Positions 8,190-17,083 of a stretch of DNA of 64,000 nucleotides are shown here, piece after piece. The notes beneath the pieces are model-generated. The model searched no databases. It was not told the DNA's origin and worked only from the letters and a program-made list of their open reading frames with translations. Position 1 is the stretch's first letter. Every line of letters starts with the position of its first letter. The translations under genes were made by a program, and so were the position numbers. The DNA is from Martinezella tropici (lineage in GTDB: Bacteria; Pseudomonadota; Alphaproteobacteria; Rhizobiales; Rhizobiaceae), in assembly GCF_008370325.1 (NCBI RefSeq), contig NZ_VNIP01000006.1:806001-870000 (forward strand). Reading direction: 5' to 3'.

Positions 8190-8981
8190 TTAAGAATTTC
8201 CTTGCTTCTCTACTGCCGCCACCCAGTTTTGCCAGTTCTGCTCGGAACCGCCGAAAACATTGATGTCCGTCGGACCTTTGATGCCGGGTATGACCCCCGT
8301 CGACGTATACTGCCAGAAGGCCCAGCTGCGATCCGCATAGGTCTCCTTCGGATGCTTGGCGACCGAGCGGACCCAGAAGCGATAGTCCTTGAAGTAACCG
8401 ACAAGATTTTCGCGATGAAAATCGACCGACGTATAGATGATCGGGCGCTTGCCATAATAGGCTTCGAGGCGATCCATGAAACGCTTGATTTCCGTTCTCA
8501 CCGTTTCGGGAGCCGGTCTGGTCTTGCAGGTCGGCGAGCCGGGGTTCCATTCGACATCGACGACAGGCGGAAGCGCCATTGTATCCTTCGGCACATTGCG
8601 GATGAACCAATCGGCCTGTTCGTCGGCGGTAGAGCAGAAATAGAAGAAATGATAGGGCGCGTGCAGAAGCCCGGCGGCATTGGCTTCCTGCCAATATTCC
8701 GTAAACCGCGGATCGATCCGGTCCTTGCCCTCCGTCGCCTTGATGAAGACGAAGGCAACACCCGACCCCTTCACGGTTTTCCAATCGATATCGCCCTGCC
8801 ATTTGGAAACGTCGATGCCATGGATGGGGTGGCGCTGCGGATGGTCGCGGCCGAAATCCTGTGGTTTCGTATCGCTGAATCTGGTTTTGGGAAGGGCAGC
8901 CGTCGAAAGGGCGTCATAGCCCGTCGTGCAGCCATTCAAGAAGAGGGCGAGCGGCAGTAGACATGCCAGAAGCCAGCGCAT
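8190..8981 (-). CDS. GH25-family muramidase-like lipoprotein
   Basis: The 263-residue protein belongs to glycoside hydrolase family 25, which hydrolyses MurNAc-GlcNAc linkages. The N-terminus is a lipoprotein signal with lipobox LFLNGC (Cys18), so it should be membrane anchored. The GH25 barrel begins at HGIDVSKWQG (Asp57) and has the catalytic Asp/Glu pair in VVDVEW (Asp142, Glu144); the segment WAFWQYTSTG near the C-terminus is also typical. The ATG at 8981 is chosen because the signal peptide starts there; a TTG at 9020 would add 13 residues with no better ribosome site. Confidence 0.85.
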   Translation of the reverse strand: MRWLLACLLPLALFLNGCTTGYDALSTAALPKTRFSDTKPQDFGRDHPQRHPIHGIDVSKWQGDIDWKTVKGSGVAFVFIKATEGKDRIDPRFTEYWQEANAAGLLHAPYHFFYFCSTADEQADWFIRNVPKDTMALPPVVDVEWNPGSPTCKTRPAPETVRTEIKRFMDRLEAYYGKRPIIYTSVDFHRENLVGYFKDYRFWVRSVAKHPKETYADRSWAFWQYTSTGVIPGIKGPTDINVFGGSEQNWQNWVAAVEKQGNS

Positions 8982-9194
8982 GCGTAACCCGTTATGGCGC
9001 GAGTGATCTTGCTGCCCCAAGGCTTGGCTTCCGTAATATGGTCCCCGAGAATCCGAAAGAGCGGCAGACCATACCGTTGCCGGCTGGTCTTGCCACTTTA
9101 TTCACCATATCAACGTAAAAAATGCGTTATCTTCAAGCAAATTCTTATGTTTGGCGCATTCTTTGACGGATTTTGCGCTGGAATCCGCCGTCGC

Positions 9195-9869
9195 TCAGGC
9201 GCCGGGCTTGCTTGCCACAGCGCGCCAGGCATAGCCGCGACCGATTCTTTCGGTCTTCACGGACATGCCGCGTGCCTGGGCCTTGTCTTGAAGCACGGTC
9301 AGAAGGTCGGCGCGCGGATCGACATGGAACTTCTTCAGCCAACCCTTCAGAAGCGCTCTGAACCAGCCCGGTAGGCCTTCCTGCTGGCCGAAGTCGACGA
9401 TATGCAGTTCGCCGCCCGGAGCGACAGCATTGAGCGAAGCATCGATTGCGCTTTTCCAGTCCGGGATCATCGACAGCGCATAGGAAATCATCACGCGGTC
9501 GAACCCGCCGACGCCGAAATCAGAGGGTGAAAAGGCTGTGGCATCGGCGACGCGGAAATCCGGCATCTGCTTCAGACCGCGGAAATTATTTCCCGCCGAA
9601 ATCAGCATTTCCTGGGAGATGTCGAGGCCATAGAAGCGGGCGGAAGGGAAGCGGCGATAAGCGAGCAACATGTTGCGGCCGGTGCCGCAGCCCACTTCCA
9701 GGCAGGAGCCGCCGGCAGGCACATTCAGGTGCTCGATCGTGCGGTCACGGCCGAACAGGTAGTATTTGCGGGTCAGGTCATAGATGTGGCGCTGATAGCG
9801 GTACATGCCGTCCATCAGCTTGGCATGGTTATTATCGCTGGTTTCTATGCCCGTATCCGCCTGGCTCAC
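9195..9869 (-). CDS. btaB: BtaB: N-methyltransferase of betaine-lipid (DGTS) synthesis
   Basis: BtaB trimethylates diacylglyceryl-homoserine to DGTS, a phosphorus-free membrane lipid that replaces phosphatidylcholine in rhizobia under phosphate limitation. The 224-residue protein has SAM-binding motif LEVGCGTGRN and downstream motifs VADATAF and PGGELHIVDFG. The start is a GTG that overlaps the btaA stop (GTGA), so translation is coupled. The start is read from that overlap; there is no strong Shine-Dalgarno. The assignment rests on the adjacent BtaA, since the methyltransferase alone would be ambiguous. Confidence 0.88.
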   Translation of the reverse strand: MSQADTGIETSDNNHAKLMDGMYRYQRHIYDLTRKYYLFGRDRTIEHLNVPAGGSCLEVGCGTGRNMLLAYRRFPSARFYGLDISQEMLISAGNNFRGLKQMPDFRVADATAFSPSDFGVGGFDRVMISYALSMIPDWKSAIDASLNAVAPGGELHIVDFGQQEGLPGWFRALLKGWLKKFHVDPRADLLTVLQDKAQARGMSVKTERIGRGYAWRAVASKPGA

Positions 9870-11113
9870 GCTTTTTTCCCGTAGATGTGGAAGCCGCCGT
9901 AGATGGCCGAGCGATCGCGTGCATTGAGCTCCTGCGAACGTTCTTCGAAATAGACCCATTGGTCGCGGATCGCCGGAGAAAGGCGACCCTCGATGATGCT
10001 CTTTTCAGCGGCGGTGCGGAAGATGACGCGCGCGCCTTCGCGCGCCGTGCGGGTAATTTCGGCCCAGAGATTGTTGAGCTGTTCGTCGGTCATCCAGTCC
10101 TGAGCATCGAGTAGGATGTAGCGATCACGCGAGGCAGCCGGTTTGGAGGCCAGAAGCTCGATGAAATTGGCGTGATGCACGTCGACGCGGTCGGCATTGG
10201 CGCGGATCGCGGCATAGTGTTCCGGCTTGAGATAGGTTGGCAGCGGACCCTGATGCTGGGCGGCGTAGCGACGCGCAAACGCCTGCCAGGCAAAATAGTT
10301 GTCGCGCATCGGGAAGTGACAGGCGAGCTTTTCAAGACGGTGCTTCAGCACGGCGGAAATGGAATCGTCGCCCGCAAGGCTTGCGAGTTCGTCATACTGC
10401 TGCGGCGGAATGCCGAGACCAAAGAGCGAGCTTTTGCGGCCGAGCAGCCAGCGAACGGCCCTCTTGTCGAAGATCGGCGCGATCTCTTCCTCGAAGAATT
10501 GGCGCTGTTCGCGCATGGTGCGGGCTTGCGTCATCTTGTCGAGACGAACGCCATTCAGGCGCGCCAGCATATGGGCTGCGCCGATGAAGCGGCCGAGAAG
10601 GCCGGTCTTATAGATATTGCGATTGAAAACCGTGATCCGGCGGCGGCCGTAGAGGTCGCGACCGTCCCAATAGTCGGCAGTTGCCGTGTCGAGGCGCGAT
10701 GCGATGAACTGGTCGTAGGCCTGGCTATTGGCGGTAACGTCCGGCGTGCCGAAGAAGCGCACCAGATCAGCATGACCAGGCAGCAAGCGGAAGGCTGCAA
10801 GCTTCAGCTTGTTGAGTGCGATGTGATGGCGGTTCAGGTCAACGACGTCGATCGAGGCAGGGTTCTGCGAGAGATAGGCGAGCATGTTGCAGCCGCCGGA
10901 ACCGATGGTCACGATGCGGTGATGCGGCTGAAGCTCCATCGCCTCCATGTCGATATCCGGATCTTCCCAGATTTGCGGATAGACGAGGCCTGAAAACAGC
11001 ATTCCGAAGAGGCGCTCGGAGAGGCCGGCCTTGGACAGCGCCTTATGCTGCAGGAGAGCGTCCTTGAGTTTCCGGTTCTTTTGGAGACCGGCATCCGGGG
11101 CGAATTCCGTCAT
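9866..11113 (-). CDS. btaA: BtaA: S-adenosylmethionine:diacylglycerol 3-amino-3-carboxypropyltransferase
   Basis: BtaA transfers the 3-amino-3-carboxypropyl group of SAM to diacylglycerol, the first step of DGTS betaine-lipid synthesis. The 415-residue protein has the family features: an N-terminal FSGLVYPQIWEDPDID segment, a SAM-binding-like VTIGSGGCNMLAYL followed by IDVVDLNRHH, and a C-terminal RYILLDAQDWM segment. It is first of two overlapping genes (btaA-btaB) and diverges from the hydrolase at 11305. In Sinorhizobium the pair is induced by phosphate starvation through PhoB; I found no convincing Pho box here. Confidence 0.92.
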   Translation of the reverse strand: MTEFAPDAGLQKNRKLKDALLQHKALSKAGLSERLFGMLFSGLVYPQIWEDPDIDMEAMELQPHHRIVTIGSGGCNMLAYLSQNPASIDVVDLNRHHIALNKLKLAAFRLLPGHADLVRFFGTPDVTANSQAYDQFIASRLDTATADYWDGRDLYGRRRITVFNRNIYKTGLLGRFIGAAHMLARLNGVRLDKMTQARTMREQRQFFEEEIAPIFDKRAVRWLLGRKSSLFGLGIPPQQYDELASLAGDDSISAVLKHRLEKLACHFPMRDNYFAWQAFARRYAAQHQGPLPTYLKPEHYAAIRANADRVDVHHANFIELLASKPAASRDRYILLDAQDWMTDEQLNNLWAEITRTAREGARVIFRTAAEKSIIEGRLSPAIRDQWVYFEERSQELNARDRSAIYGGFHIYGKKA

Positions 11114-11304
11114 CTGAGTCTTGTCACCGATTTGTGAAGTTCAGGGCGTGTAACCCGGCAATGCTACAGTCTGATGACGCGGGCTGTTGGCAGAGCCGGC
11201 GGAAAAACACCCTTGCACATATTTAAGGTGCGGCAGCCATCATAGGCCTTTCATATTGCTGCGTTTCCTGATTGTCTCCGCGTACCTTTTGGAGGGTGTG
11301 TGAC

Positions 11305-12693
11305 ATGCGTTTGATATCGAGAATGATCGCGGCTCTTATTGTTTTGCTGCTGATCATTGTCGCTGGCGGAGCCATTGGGCTTTCCCTTTACCCGCCGGAA
11401 TTGCTCAAGGTTGGTGATGGCTATGCCGCAAAGATCGTCTGCTCGAACACGTTCGTGGCAAAACGCGACCCGGATAAGGTGCTGGAAGAAGACGTGCAGG
11501 CCCCCGGCAATCCGGCGCTGAAGCTCATTCGGGTTTCCGTCGATCGCGACGAAGGCGTCGTGACCGCCCGTTTCCTTGGTTTGTTTGCACCGAACTATGC
11601 GCTTTATCGCGGGGCGCTCGGCTGCACGGCGGTCCCCGATGGCGATTTGCAGGCGGCTCGCAGTGCGGTCTTCCTGAACAAGATCAAGGCACCGAAGAGC
11701 GATGCGCTATGGCCCGATGGAGATGCGGTCAACGTCGGCCAGGGCGAGCAGGGCGCGAAGCTTGCCAATATCGTCACGAACCCGGATCTCGCCGGGCCGG
11801 CCATGCGGGCGGTCGTCGTCGTCAAGGACGGGCATATCGTCGCCGAGAACTATGGCGACGGCTTCAGTAAGGCGACACCTCTCATCGGCTGGTCCATGAC
11901 GAAAACAGTCAATGCCGCCATCATCGGCCGCCTGATGATGGCGGGACGCATGTCTTTCGACGATCAAAACCTGTTGCCGCAATGGAGCGCGGACGAGCGC
12001 AGGAATATCAAGCTCAGCGATCTCCTTGCCATGGAGAGCGGTCTTGTCTTCAACGAGTCCTATGGCAGCGTGTCCGATGTGACACGTATGCTCTATCTCG
12101 AGCCGGATACGACCAGCGTCGCGGCCGGTGCGCGTCAGGTCGCAGCGCCAGGCGAGCGCTTCAGCTATTCAAGCGGCACCGCAACCCTGCTTTCACGCCT
12201 CTGGATGAATCGGTTGCCCAATCTGAGTGCCGCCGTCTCCTATCCGCGCGAAGCGCTTTTCGGACCGCTCGGCATGTACAGCGCCGTTTTGGAGGCCGAT
12301 GAGCGCGGGACCTTTGTCGGCAGTTCCTATCTCTACGCCAATGCTCGCGACTGGGCGCGTTTCGGTCAGTTCCTGCTTCAGGACGGCGTGTGGAACGGGC
12401 ATCGGTTGCTGCCGGAGGGCTTTGTCGGCGCCATGCGTACGCCGACAAAGGCGTCGGAAGGTGTCTATTCTCAGGTTCAGGCCTGGCTTGCGGGTCCCGG
12501 CGGCTCGAATGCGCAATACGGTCTGCCCGCAGATACGTTCTGGATGAGCGGCCACGACGGCCAGACGGTGGCCATCGTTCCGTCCGCCAATCTGGTTGTC
12601 GTACGGATGGGATTGACGCCAGCCTGGGCGGACTACCGGCCGCAAATCCTGCTGAAACGGATCATGGATGTGATAAAGCCGGCCTCGAGCTAG
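11305..12693 (+). CDS. Membrane-anchored beta-lactamase-fold serine hydrolase
   Basis: A 462-residue protein of the serine beta-lactamase/class C penicillin-binding-like group (COG1680). An N-terminal hydrophobic segment (about 7-28) serves as signal anchor. The catalytic domain carries SMTK (Ser197-Lys200), YSS (288-290, the YxN-type motif) and HDG near the C-terminus at the position of KTG. The substrate is unknown; relatives include esterases, peptidases and beta-lactamases. The ATG at 11305 follows GGAGG by nine bases. It diverges from btaA across about 190 bases. Confidence 0.82.
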   Translation: MRLISRMIAALIVLLLIIVAGGAIGLSLYPPELLKVGDGYAAKIVCSNTFVAKRDPDKVLEEDVQAPGNPALKLIRVSVDRDEGVVTARFLGLFAPNYALYRGALGCTAVPDGDLQAARSAVFLNKIKAPKSDALWPDGDAVNVGQGEQGAKLANIVTNPDLAGPAMRAVVVVKDGHIVAENYGDGFSKATPLIGWSMTKTVNAAIIGRLMMAGRMSFDDQNLLPQWSADERRNIKLSDLLAMESGLVFNESYGSVSDVTRMLYLEPDTTSVAAGARQVAAPGERFSYSSGTATLLSRLWMNRLPNLSAAVSYPREALFGPLGMYSAVLEADERGTFVGSSYLYANARDWARFGQFLLQDGVWNGHRLLPEGFVGAMRTPTKASEGVYSQVQAWLAGPGGSNAQYGLPADTFWMSGHDGQTVAIVPSANLVVVRMGLTPAWADYRPQILLKRIMDVIKPASS

Positions 12694-12754
12694 AGCGAGG
12701 CCAGGAAAGTTGGCAGCGGTTTTTCCCGGGAATTGCGCAAAAAGCGAAGAGACC

Positions 12755-12791
12755 GAACGGTTCGGCGTTTCCGTGAAATGCCGAACCGTTC
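12755..12791. terminator. Long hairpin between convergent genes
   Basis: GAACGGTTCGGC (12755-12766) and GCCGAACCGTTC (12780-12791) form a 12-bp stem that extends by four pairs after one mismatch. No T-tract follows on either strand, so it may be a barrier between the convergent genes rather than a classical terminator. Confidence 0.4.
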
Positions 12792-12821
12792 CAAGCCGAC
12801 TTTCAAAATGCCTTGATGAAA

Positions 12822-13979
12822 TCAGTAATTGCCGTTGGCGACATCTGTCAGGCCCTTGCGCTTGGCATCATAATAGTAGCCACGTGCATAAAGCTGGACG
12901 GCATTGGTTTCCTTGTTTGTGGCCTTACTGTCTGCCGTCATCCAAGCGCCGCGCAGATATTTTGCGGCGTATTTGATGTTGGTTTCCGCATCGAGCAGGC
13001 CGGACGCCGGGCCTTCGTAACCCATGGATTTGGCCGTATTGTATTTGATCTGCATCAGGCCGAAATATCCGGCCCGGTTGTACGCCTTCGGATTATAGCG
13101 GCTCTCGCGATGAACGACGCGATGGATCAGCGATTCCGGGATTTCGTAGAGCTTGGCATATTTCTGGATGAGCTTGGAGACGTAGCTCTTTTCTTCGGCA
13201 GGTACGTCTGAATCGTAATTCCGGGTCGTCACCACTGCGGGAACGACAGTCGGGCCGCTGCTGTCGAAATTGAAGTCATAATGCATGCGGTTGTCCGCAT
13301 AGCGCGGCTGGCCGATCTGTGCCGGCGTTGCGAACGCGACTTCAGCCTGCGCTTCGGATCCGGGACGCGGCGTCGGTACGGCGACCTGAATGGCGGCAAT
13401 ATCCGACGTCATCGGAATGGTCGGTTCACCTTGCGCGACGGAGGCCGAGACCGGCGTCAGGGCGGCGTCGCCGGGGCGTGCCGGATTGGGCATCGGGATC
13501 GCGACCACGGAAGGCACGAGCGGCACGTCGGATGCGGCATAGGCCGCGGCTGTCGTGGTATTGGCGGCAGGCACGCCGGTCGCCGCGGCAATTGCGACCG
13601 TTCCTTGGTTGGGGGCGTTTGCCGCCGGGGTGCCGAAACGTGATCGAGCTGCATCGATCTGCTGCTGGTTCACGGCGCCGGGAGCGGCGTTTACCGTGCC
13701 TGGGCCAACACGGCCGGATTTTGCCAGTGCTACCTGTTGCTGCGGCTGCCGCGGGCCGATGAATCCCGGCGCTACTGCGGCCATTGCCGCGCCACCCGTA
13801 GACGAGGCAGTGCCGGTTGCGGTCAGGGTCGTATTTGGATGCGGCACGTTGGTGTGTGCCGACGGGAGTTCTGCCTGAGACGTCTGCTGCTGAGTGCTTG
13901 CACACCCGGCGAGAGCGCCGCACATCATTGCCGAAAAGGCAACGCTGCGCTTCAGGCTGGGAAATCCGATCGCTACCAT
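12822..13979 (-). CDS. Lipoprotein with C-terminal lytic transglycosylase (SLT) domain
   Basis: A 385-residue protein with lipobox ALAGC (Cys26), a long low-complexity Ala/Pro/Thr-rich stretch (about 30-230) and an SLT domain in the last 130 residues. The domain has HRESRYNP with the catalytic Glu, GYFGLMQIKYNTAK and ETNIKYAAKYLRGA. It should act on peptidoglycan in the periplasm, the disordered region serving as a spacer from the membrane. The ATG at 13979 is preferred over the TTG at 14000 because it sits closer to the hydrophobic signal segment. Confidence 0.85.
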   Translation of the reverse strand: MVAIGFPSLKRSVAFSAMMCGALAGCASTQQQTSQAELPSAHTNVPHPNTTLTATGTASSTGGAAMAAVAPGFIGPRQPQQQVALAKSGRVGPGTVNAAPGAVNQQQIDAARSRFGTPAANAPNQGTVAIAAATGVPAANTTTAAAYAASDVPLVPSVVAIPMPNPARPGDAALTPVSASVAQGEPTIPMTSDIAAIQVAVPTPRPGSEAQAEVAFATPAQIGQPRYADNRMHYDFNFDSSGPTVVPAVVTTRNYDSDVPAEEKSYVSKLIQKYAKLYEIPESLIHRVVHRESRYNPKAYNRAGYFGLMQIKYNTAKSMGYEGPASGLLDAETNIKYAAKYLRGAWMTADSKATNKETNAVQLYARGYYYDAKRKGLTDVANGNY

Positions 13980-14111
13980 TCTGTCACTTTCGAAAATCAA
14001 ACCTAATTTCGATGCAATTCGGCCACAGAGCCGCCAAATTCGGCCACAGGATCGATAAAATTATGAATCCCCATTAACCTATCCGTGATCGGCCCGCAAC
14101 CCTGCACCGCC

Positions 14112-14747
14112 TCAGGCGGCCATCCGGCGGTATCCGGCCGTCACGGCACCGGCGGCAATCAACAGGGTGCCACCCGTTCTGTTGACGGCACGTTGCACGC
14201 TTGCCTTGCGGATGAAGCCGTGTGCCATGTCGGCTACGAACACGTAAATGAGCGAGTTCAAGGCTGCCAAAGTGAGGAAGGTCGCCTCCAAAATAAGCGT
14301 TTGCTCAAGAAATGGCTTCGATAGGTCAAGAAATTGCGGCACGAAGGCGATGAAGAACACGATGCTCTTCGGGTTGAGCGCCGTTACAACATATGCGTGC
14401 AACATGATTTTTAACGGTTTTTCCTCAGGGAGATTGTCATTGTCGCCCAGCGGACCCGTCACGATCGGCGCTCTCCACAGCTTGATTCCGAGGAAAACGA
14501 GGTAGGCCGCGCCGATCAGCTTGAGAATCGTGAACAATGCCGCCGACGTGGCGAGAAGGGCGCCGAGGCCAGCCAGGGAGGCGGTCATTGCCGTAAAATC
14601 GCCCAAAGTGACGCCGGTCACCGTTGCCAAGGCCGTCTTGCGGCCGTGGCCCAGTGCGTAGGATATCACAAGGAGAATGGTCGGACCCGGTATGGCCAGC
14701 ATGATGCAGGACGCGGCGGCGAAAGCGAGCCAGGTTTCGATGGACAT
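14112..14747 (-). CDS. LysE/RhtB-family amino-acid exporter
   Basis: A 211-residue inner-membrane protein with about six hydrophobic segments. The N-terminal segment contains the family hallmark IPGPTILLVISYALGHG and later GVTLGDF and LNPKSIVFFIAFVPQFL. Relatives export amino acids or homoserine lactones; the actual substrate is unknown. The ATG at 14747 has AGGAGG upstream. A 20-bp tandem repeat array lies 64 bases upstream of the start and may regulate it. Confidence 0.88.
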   Translation of the reverse strand: MSIETWLAFAAASCIMLAIPGPTILLVISYALGHGRKTALATVTGVTLGDFTAMTASLAGLGALLATSAALFTILKLIGAAYLVFLGIKLWRAPIVTGPLGDNDNLPEEKPLKIMLHAYVVTALNPKSIVFFIAFVPQFLDLSKPFLEQTLILEATFLTLAALNSLIYVFVADMAHGFIRKASVQRAVNRTGGTLLIAAGAVTAGYRRMAA

Positions 14748-14810
14748 GGAATCCTCCTCTATTCCTCTTCCGCTGCCAGCAAAGACACCGGATTTGCGAT
14801 CCGTCAATCC

Positions 14811-14890
14811 GCCTGATTATGAATTGGGCCGCCTGATTATGAATCGGGCCGCTTGATCACAGATCAGGCCGACTGATCGCCGATCAATCA
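14811..14890. repeat. Four degenerate 20-bp tandem repeats with internal dyads
   Basis: The units are at 14811-14830, 14831-14850, 14851-14870 and 14871-14890. Units 1 and 2 differ at one base (GCCTGATTATGAATYGGGCC); units 3 and 4 keep the frame TGAT-N5-ATYR and are near-palindromic (TGATCACAGATCA, TGATCGCCGATCA). The 20-bp period is about two helical turns. The last unit overlaps the pfp stop codon, and the array lies upstream of the LysE-type gene. Confidence 0.8.
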
Positions 14891-16099
14891 GGCTTGTGTG
14901 TATTTCTGCCCGATATGGTCCATTACGTCGGCGAACCATAGTTGCGTGATGTCGAATGCCTTGCCGCCCTTGATGCGGGGGAATTCGATGGCGCGCAACT
15001 TGCCGCCCTGTCCTTCATCATGGCCGGTGACGCCCGATACCTTGTTAAGCGCACTTTCCACCGCGAGATCGACCATGCCCTGGATCAGGCGGAGATCTTC
15101 GCCATTTGCGGGGGCGGAGCGTGCGAAATAGCCCGACTTCTGCACCATGGAGCGTTCGGCGCCGATAATTGCGGCAAACTGCTTCTGGAACCAGCCGCCG
15201 ACATTGATCGTATCGATCTTCACGTGGCCGAAGGCGTCACGCTTGACGGTTTCGCCGGCGGCCTCGCGTTCGGCGACGATAGCGCCGAGTCCAGCACCTT
15301 CCGACACGAACAGCGTCACCTGGCCGGTCTTTTCCATGATGGCGCGCAGACGTTCGCCTTCCGCCTCGATGTCGAACAGCATTTCCGGCAGATAAAGACC
15401 GTCGATGCGCTTCAATTCGGCATTCATCATGAAGCCTTCGACATATTCGTTCGCGCTGGTTTTCTGGATATAGGCGCGCGCCGTCGCGGCCGTCAGCCAG
15501 CCGCAGTGGCGGCCCATCACCTCATGAATGACCAACGTGCGCGGCGCGGCGGTCTGTTCGTTGCTGACATTGTCGAAGAAATGCGCGCCGACCTCGGCTG
15601 CCGTCCAGGCGCCAAGAGACTGGCGGATCGGCACGACATCGTTATCAACAGTCTTCGGCAGGCCGACGACGGTCAGATCATAGCCGTTAGCGCCGAGATA
15701 GGCGGCGAGGTCCGCCGCGGTGGTATTGGTGTCGTCGCCGCCGATCGTGTGAAGGATGGTGATGCCGTCGGAAGCCAGTCGCTCGGCCGCGACGCGCAGC
15801 GGGTTTTCGCCTTCCTTAACCAGACCGCGCTTGACGCAATCGGCAATGTTGGTGAGCTTGACGCGGCTGTTGCCGATCGGCGAGCCGCCATAGCGATGCA
15901 ACAGATAGGCCTGTTCGCGCATGGTCGGGGTCACCTCGATGCTGTCTCCGAGCAGCACGCCCTGATAGCCGGAACGATAGGCGATGATGTCGAGATCAGG
16001 TGCCACGTCGCTGTAGCGCTGGATCAGCCCGCCAACCGCGGAAGAAAGGCAGGGCGCCAATCCGCCGGCGGTGAGCATTGCGACTTTCTGTTTGGCCAT
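14888..16099 (-). CDS. pfp: Pyrophosphate-type 6-phosphofructokinase
   Basis: The 403-residue enzyme phosphorylates fructose 6-phosphate. The signature GGDD (120-123) has Asp where ATP-dependent enzymes have Gly, which indicates pyrophosphate as phosphoryl donor and a reversible reaction. PKTVDND (149-155) with the catalytic Asp, and MGRHCGWL for substrate binding, are present. The length and N-terminus (MLTAGGLAPCLSSAVGG) fit the long PFP group of rhizobia. The ATG at 16099 follows AGGAGGATCTCC. Many rhizobia lack ATP-PFK, so this enzyme may serve gluconeogenesis or a minor glycolytic flux (inference). Confidence 0.92.
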   Translation of the reverse strand: MAKQKVAMLTAGGLAPCLSSAVGGLIQRYSDVAPDLDIIAYRSGYQGVLLGDSIEVTPTMREQAYLLHRYGGSPIGNSRVKLTNIADCVKRGLVKEGENPLRVAAERLASDGITILHTIGGDDTNTTAADLAAYLGANGYDLTVVGLPKTVDNDVVPIRQSLGAWTAAEVGAHFFDNVSNEQTAAPRTLVIHEVMGRHCGWLTAATARAYIQKTSANEYVEGFMMNAELKRIDGLYLPEMLFDIEAEGERLRAIMEKTGQVTLFVSEGAGLGAIVAEREAAGETVKRDAFGHVKIDTINVGGWFQKQFAAIIGAERSMVQKSGYFARSAPANGEDLRLIQGMVDLAVESALNKVSGVTGHDEGQGGKLRAIEFPRIKGGKAFDITQLWFADVMDHIGQKYTQA

Positions 16100-16372
16100 G
16101 GAGATCCTCCTTGCAGTCAAGCTGCTTCATTTCAATGGTTGCGGTGGGAATGGATGCGACAGCCGGGCATGGGTGTAAAGTAAAGAATTTAAGAAATCCG
16201 CGGTTTGTTTTGCCGCTGGAGGGCAGATCGTGCACAATTGGATGAGGTGCGAAGTACGCAATCATTACCAAATTGTGAAAAGAGTTTTCCGCCTTGCGAC
16301 GAATGGACTGCTTGCAATGGCAACCATAATTTGATCAAGGTGTTCTACTGTTTAGAGGCCGTTGGAACCACC

Positions 16373-17083
16373 ATGTCGTTTTGGGAAAAATTGCTGAATG
16401 CTATCGGTAGCACTGCCGGCAATGCCCTGTCCGCGGTGGTCGAAGCTATTCGCACCGTGTTCGAAGGTGATCCGGAAACCCGGCGCAAAGTGGCCTTTTC
16501 CGTCGCCATCATCGCGCTTTCGGCCAAGATGGCGAAGGCTGACGGCGTGGTGACGGAAAATGAGATCAACGCGTTTCGCGAGATCTTCGAATTTCCTCCC
16601 GACCAGGCCAAGAATGTCGCACGCCTTTATAATCTGGCGCGTCAGGATGTCGCCGGTTACGAGGCCTATGCGGAGCGGCTGTCCTCGCTTTGCGAGACCT
16701 GCACGAAGAATTGCCCGGTGCTGGAAGACGTGCTGGACGGGCTGTTCCATATCGCCAAGGCCGACGGCTTGATCCATGAGAAGGAGATGGCCTTCCTTCA
16801 GCATGTCGCCGAAATCTTCCATATGAGCGAACAGCGGTTCGAGCAGATCATGGCCCGCCATGTGAGTGCCGGTGGCCGTGACCCCTACAAGGTGCTCGGC
16901 GTATCGCGGCAGGACGATTTTCCGACGATCCGCCGCCGCTATCATGGCCTCGTCTATGAGAACCATCCGGATCGTCTCGTGTCGCGAGGGGTTCCCGAAG
17001 AGTTCCAAGCCATTGCCAACGAGCGAATGGCAGCCCTGAATGCGGCTTATGCCGAGATCGAGAAAGAACGCCGCGCCGCATGA
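16373..17083 (+). CDS. TerB-like/DnaJ-domain protein (DjlA-like)
   Basis: The 236-residue protein has a helical TerB-like domain (about 35-165, acidic residues in KADGVVTENEI and KADGLIHEKEM, a repeated metal-binding-like pattern) and a C-terminal J-domain (about 170-236) with DPYKVLGV and the HPD motif in ENHPDR, which stimulates DnaK-type ATPases. The order resembles DjlA, but no clear N-terminal transmembrane helix is seen. The ATG at 16373 is the first plausible start after the non-coding leader. Its stop overlaps the next start (ATGA), so it is coupled to a peptidoglycan amidase gene. Confidence 0.85.
   Translation: MSFWEKLLNAIGSTAGNALSAVVEAIRTVFEGDPETRRKVAFSVAIIALSAKMAKADGVVTENEINAFREIFEFPPDQAKNVARLYNLARQDVAGYEAYAERLSSLCETCTKNCPVLEDVLDGLFHIAKADGLIHEKEMAFLQHVAEIFHMSEQRFEQIMARHVSAGGRDPYKVLGVSRQDDFPTIRRRYHGLVYENHPDRLVSRGVPEEFQAIANERMAALNAAYAEIEKERRAA

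Noticed and set aside
11122..11137. Possible Pho box (TGTCA and TGTGA, 11 bp apart) near btaA
   Set aside because: It lies within about 25 bases of the btaA start codon and matches the consensus poorly, so I do not claim it.
12755..12791. Long hairpin considered as an IS remnant or attachment site
   Set aside because: It is a simple inverted repeat with no target duplication or transposase nearby; a transcription barrier between convergent genes is enough.
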